NCBI GenBank assembly: GCA_031411935.1
Contig: JANOBY010000588.1
Coordinates: forward strand, 1 to 24,675
Direction of reading: 5' to 3'
Source: JAQGHR01 sp031411935
Lineage (GTDB): Bacteria; Planctomycetota; Planctomycetia; Isosphaerales; Isosphaeraceae
Length of the DNA stretch: 24,675 nt
A program made the translations under genes and the position numbers. Every line of letters begins with the position of its first letter. Within the stretch, counting starts at the first letter, position 1. Shown here piece by piece: positions 22,736 to 24,675 of the stretch. The notes beneath the pieces are model-generated. The model did not search any database, was not told the origin of the DNA, and was given only the letters and a program-made list of their open reading frames with translations.

Positions 22736-24184
22736 CTAAACCAGATTCCCTTCCGCCGGATCCTGGCCCCAACCGAAGACCAGGGCGGCCAGACCCAGCA
22801 AGGGCAGAAGCCCCACAATGACGAAGGACGTCCCAAACCCTCCGGTCACTTCCTTCAACCGGCCCGCAAGAGGGAGAAAACCGGCCGCAAACAGGTTCGC
22901 CAGCCCGCCAAGCACGCCAACCACCAGGCCCGTCAGTCGAGGAGACACATCCTGACACAGAGAAAAGTAGTTGGCCATATAAGCGGCCGAGCCCAGCGCC
23001 ATGATCGAGAGCGTGGCCACGATCAGGGTCGTGTTGCTCATCAGGCCAATCGTGGATCCCGAGGCGATCAAGGTCGCGGCCAGCCCCATGACAACGACGC
23101 GGGAGCGAATGAGCCCCATGCCTCGCCTTGCCATCCTGCCCGACAAGCTCCCACCCAGGAGATTTCCAGCATCGGCGGCCAGGAACGGCAAGGCCGTGGC
23201 GATCCCCCCCAACTGCATCCCGAGATTTCGGTCGACCTGCAGAAAGGACGCCATCCAGAACACGAGGAAGTGCCAGCAAATATTGATGGAGACCCCGACC
23301 ATCACCAGAACCCAGAACCGTCTCAAACGAACGACCTCGCCAAGCGATTGGAAGATCGGCGTCCCTTGAAAATCCGAACGCGGTAGGGCACCCACCACGA
23401 GCAGAGTCCCCATCATGAGCAGCGCGATCCCCCACCAAACGGGTCGCGGGCCATACCAGAGCGAGGTCATGCCCATCCCCACCGAGCCCATCAAGAGGGC
23501 GAGAAGCGACACCCGTCCCCGCAAGGAAGATTTCCCGAGGCCCTGGGAAGGAGCGTCCGCCGTCGTTGCAGCGAAAACCTCGGGCCTCGGGACACGAATG
23601 GCCAACCAGGCAGCCACCCACAAGAACCCGAGAACACCGATGGTGAGGAAGGCAACCCGCCATCCAAAACGCACCGCGATGCCCGGGACGAGCAAGGGTG
23701 TAATCACGGCCCCCACGGCGGCGCCGGAATTAAAGATGCCGTTCCCCTTGGCCCGGTCCTCAGGGGACAATATCCTCGATGTGATCCGCAAACCGCACGG
23801 CCAGTTGAACGACTCACCAACACCCAGGGCGACCCGACACGCGATCAAGAAGCCGAGAGTGGGAGAAAACGCTGCAACCACACCCGCGAGCGACCAACCT
23901 CCGACCGCGATCGCATAAAGACTGCGAACATTCGTGCGATCGGCAAGAAACCCAGCGGGGAGTTGAAACAGAGCATAGGCCATCCCAAATGAAGCACCAA
24001 TCCATCCGAAGGATTCGTCACTGGTCAGCCCAAACTCCGCCATGATCGGCGACTTCACCAGAGAGATCGCCTGCCGATCCATATAGCAAAGCACGGTACC
24101 AGCAAACATGAGCCAGCAGATCGACCAGGTCCAGCGATCCCCCGGCTCCGTCGCGGATCTAACTTGCTTGATGAGGGAACTCAA
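22736..24184 (-). CDS. MFS transporter, anion:cation symporter (ExuT-like) family
   Basis: A 482-residue inner-membrane carrier with about 12 hydrophobic segments and a central hydrophilic loop. Features fit the ACS family that carries hexuronates, galactonate and similar sugar acids: CYMDRQAISLVKSPIMAEFG in the first segment, PAGFLADRTNVRSLYA between segments 2 and 3, and GVGESFNWPCGLRI and GIFNSGAAVGAVITP in segments 4-5. The substrate is not certain. The start is a TTG at 24184, preceded by GAGGT at 8 bases; an in-frame stop lies three codons upstream and no ATG is usable nearby. It stands alone, and composition is somewhat less GC-rich than the rest of the window. Confidence 0.9.
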   Translation of the reverse strand: MSSLIKQVRSATEPGDRWTWSICWLMFAGTVLCYMDRQAISLVKSPIMAEFGLTSDESFGWIGASFGMAYALFQLPAGFLADRTNVRSLYAIAVGGWSLAGVVAAFSPTLGFLIACRVALGVGESFNWPCGLRITSRILSPEDRAKGNGIFNSGAAVGAVITPLLVPGIAVRFGWRVAFLTIGVLGFLWVAAWLAIRVPRPEVFAATTADAPSQGLGKSSLRGRVSLLALLMGSVGMGMTSLWYGPRPVWWGIALLMMGTLLVVGALPRSDFQGTPIFQSLGEVVRLRRFWVLVMVGVSINICWHFLVFWMASFLQVDRNLGMQLGGIATALPFLAADAGNLLGGSLSGRMARRGMGLIRSRVVVMGLAATLIASGSTIGLMSNTTLIVATLSIMALGSAAYMANYFSLCQDVSPRLTGLVVGVLGGLANLFAAGFLPLAGRLKEVTGGFGTSFVIVGLLPLLGLAALVFGWGQDPAEGNLV

Positions 24185-24410
24185 TCGCCATTACCTCGAA
24201 CCTACAATCTCAGATCAATAAGCGTGATCCGCGAGAATGGCAGGTCGGAACACATGCCGCAAGCAGGTCGGGGCGATCTCGAGAACCATCGCGAGTACGG
24301 CGTCCCACAGCCACCAAAGTATATCTAGCACCTGCAACATGCAGCAATCGGCATTAGTCACGCACAAAGTCGCCCCCAAATTCCAAGGCATTTGTTACTC
24401 ATTCTAGGCG

Positions 24411-24675
24411 TTACGCGATTGCAGGTTCCGGGATTCCATAGAGGGGTTTGGCTAGGTACTTCCTCACGGCATCCCGGACCACCCGCTTCTTGGCCTCGTG
24501 GCCACTGACCCCGGTGGTGAAGAAATGCCGCTCCAGACGCAGGAAAGCCCGCAATGCCAGGCCGATGTGGTTGCGTTGCGCCCGCGTCGAGCGGGCCTGC
24601 GAGCGTTCCACCCCGCGGGTCTGCTTCAGGTCGCGGTGGTAGTCCTCGATCGCCAAGCTCCGCTCCGCGTACTGC
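24411..24675 (-). CDS. DDE-type transposase, C-terminal part (runs off window)
   Basis: The frame is open from the window edge to a TAA at 24411, about 88 residues. It reads IEDYHRDLKQTRGVERSQAR, then AQRNHIGLALRAFLRLERHF and ends with a REAVRKYLAKP-like tail (DAVRKYLAKPLYG). The E in IEDYHRDLKQ is likely the third acidic catalytic residue of a DDE transposase, as in IS4-like and related elements; the family cannot be fixed from this piece. The rest of the element lies outside the window, so I cannot tell whether it is intact. The adjacent inverted repeat was not identified in 24185-24410. Confidence 0.8.
   Translation of the reverse strand, partial: QYAERSLAIEDYHRDLKQTRGVERSQARSTRAQRNHIGLALRAFLRLERHFFTTGVSGHEAKKRVVRDAVRKYLAKPLYGIPEPAIA

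Noticed and set aside
1..24675. CRISPR array, prophage or polymorphic toxin cassette
   Set aside because: No regularly spaced direct repeats, cas genes, phage structural genes or large toxin genes were seen; the SUKH gene alone is not enough.

Overview
The window looks like chromosomal DNA of a planctomycete, most likely of the Isosphaeraceae type. It is very GC-rich, it encodes many small secreted proteins and lipoproteins, and it carries planctomycete-favoured families (ThuA-domain protein, secreted EF-hand protein, DUF2752, Gfo/Idh/MocA oxidoreductase). The taxon is inferred from gene content only; no rRNA or tRNA gene was found.

Layout. (1) 1-3439, minus strand: a translation cluster reading rpmE (L31 type B) - SUKH/SMI1-KNR4 protein - prfA - prmC - YcxB-like membrane protein, the last cut by the window edge. 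(2) 3675-4768, minus: a small, visibly less GC-rich block with a PF09720-type antitoxin, a ParE/RelE-type toxin and a secreted protein of unknown function. (3) 4918-8816, minus: a TlpA-like thioredoxin, a one-cysteine peroxiredoxin-like protein, a ThuA-domain protein, a lipoprotein and a DUF2752 membrane protein, with strong hairpins marking transcription units. (4) 8895-10534, minus: a DUF374 acyltransferase and dapF. These diverge from (5) 10687-14391, plus: a site-2 protease, a 98-residue protein and lon. The lon frame is broken by an apparent single-base deletion near its 3' end.

(6) 14598-20101, plus: a compact five-gene unit of two GT4-like glycosyltransferases, a ribose-type ABC permease, its lipoprotein sugar-binding protein and a Gfo/Idh/MocA oxidoreductase. 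No ABC ATPase gene is present. This unit looks like sugar uptake and modification joined to glycan assembly and is the most interesting gene arrangement in the window. (7) 20212-22208, minus: a secreted six-EF-hand protein, then YraN and a small lipoprotein. (8) 22209-24675: a less GC-rich end with a recurring intergenic repeat, an ACS-type MFS transporter with a TTG start, and the C-terminal end of a transposase running off the window.

Most genes are ordinary housekeeping or planctomycete accessory genes. I see no CRISPR array, prophage, secretion system or clear new defence system. The items most worth a second look are the lon frameshift, the ATPase-less sugar operon, the toxin-antitoxin/secreted-protein trio, the SUKH gene inside the prfA cluster, and two intergenic repeat types.
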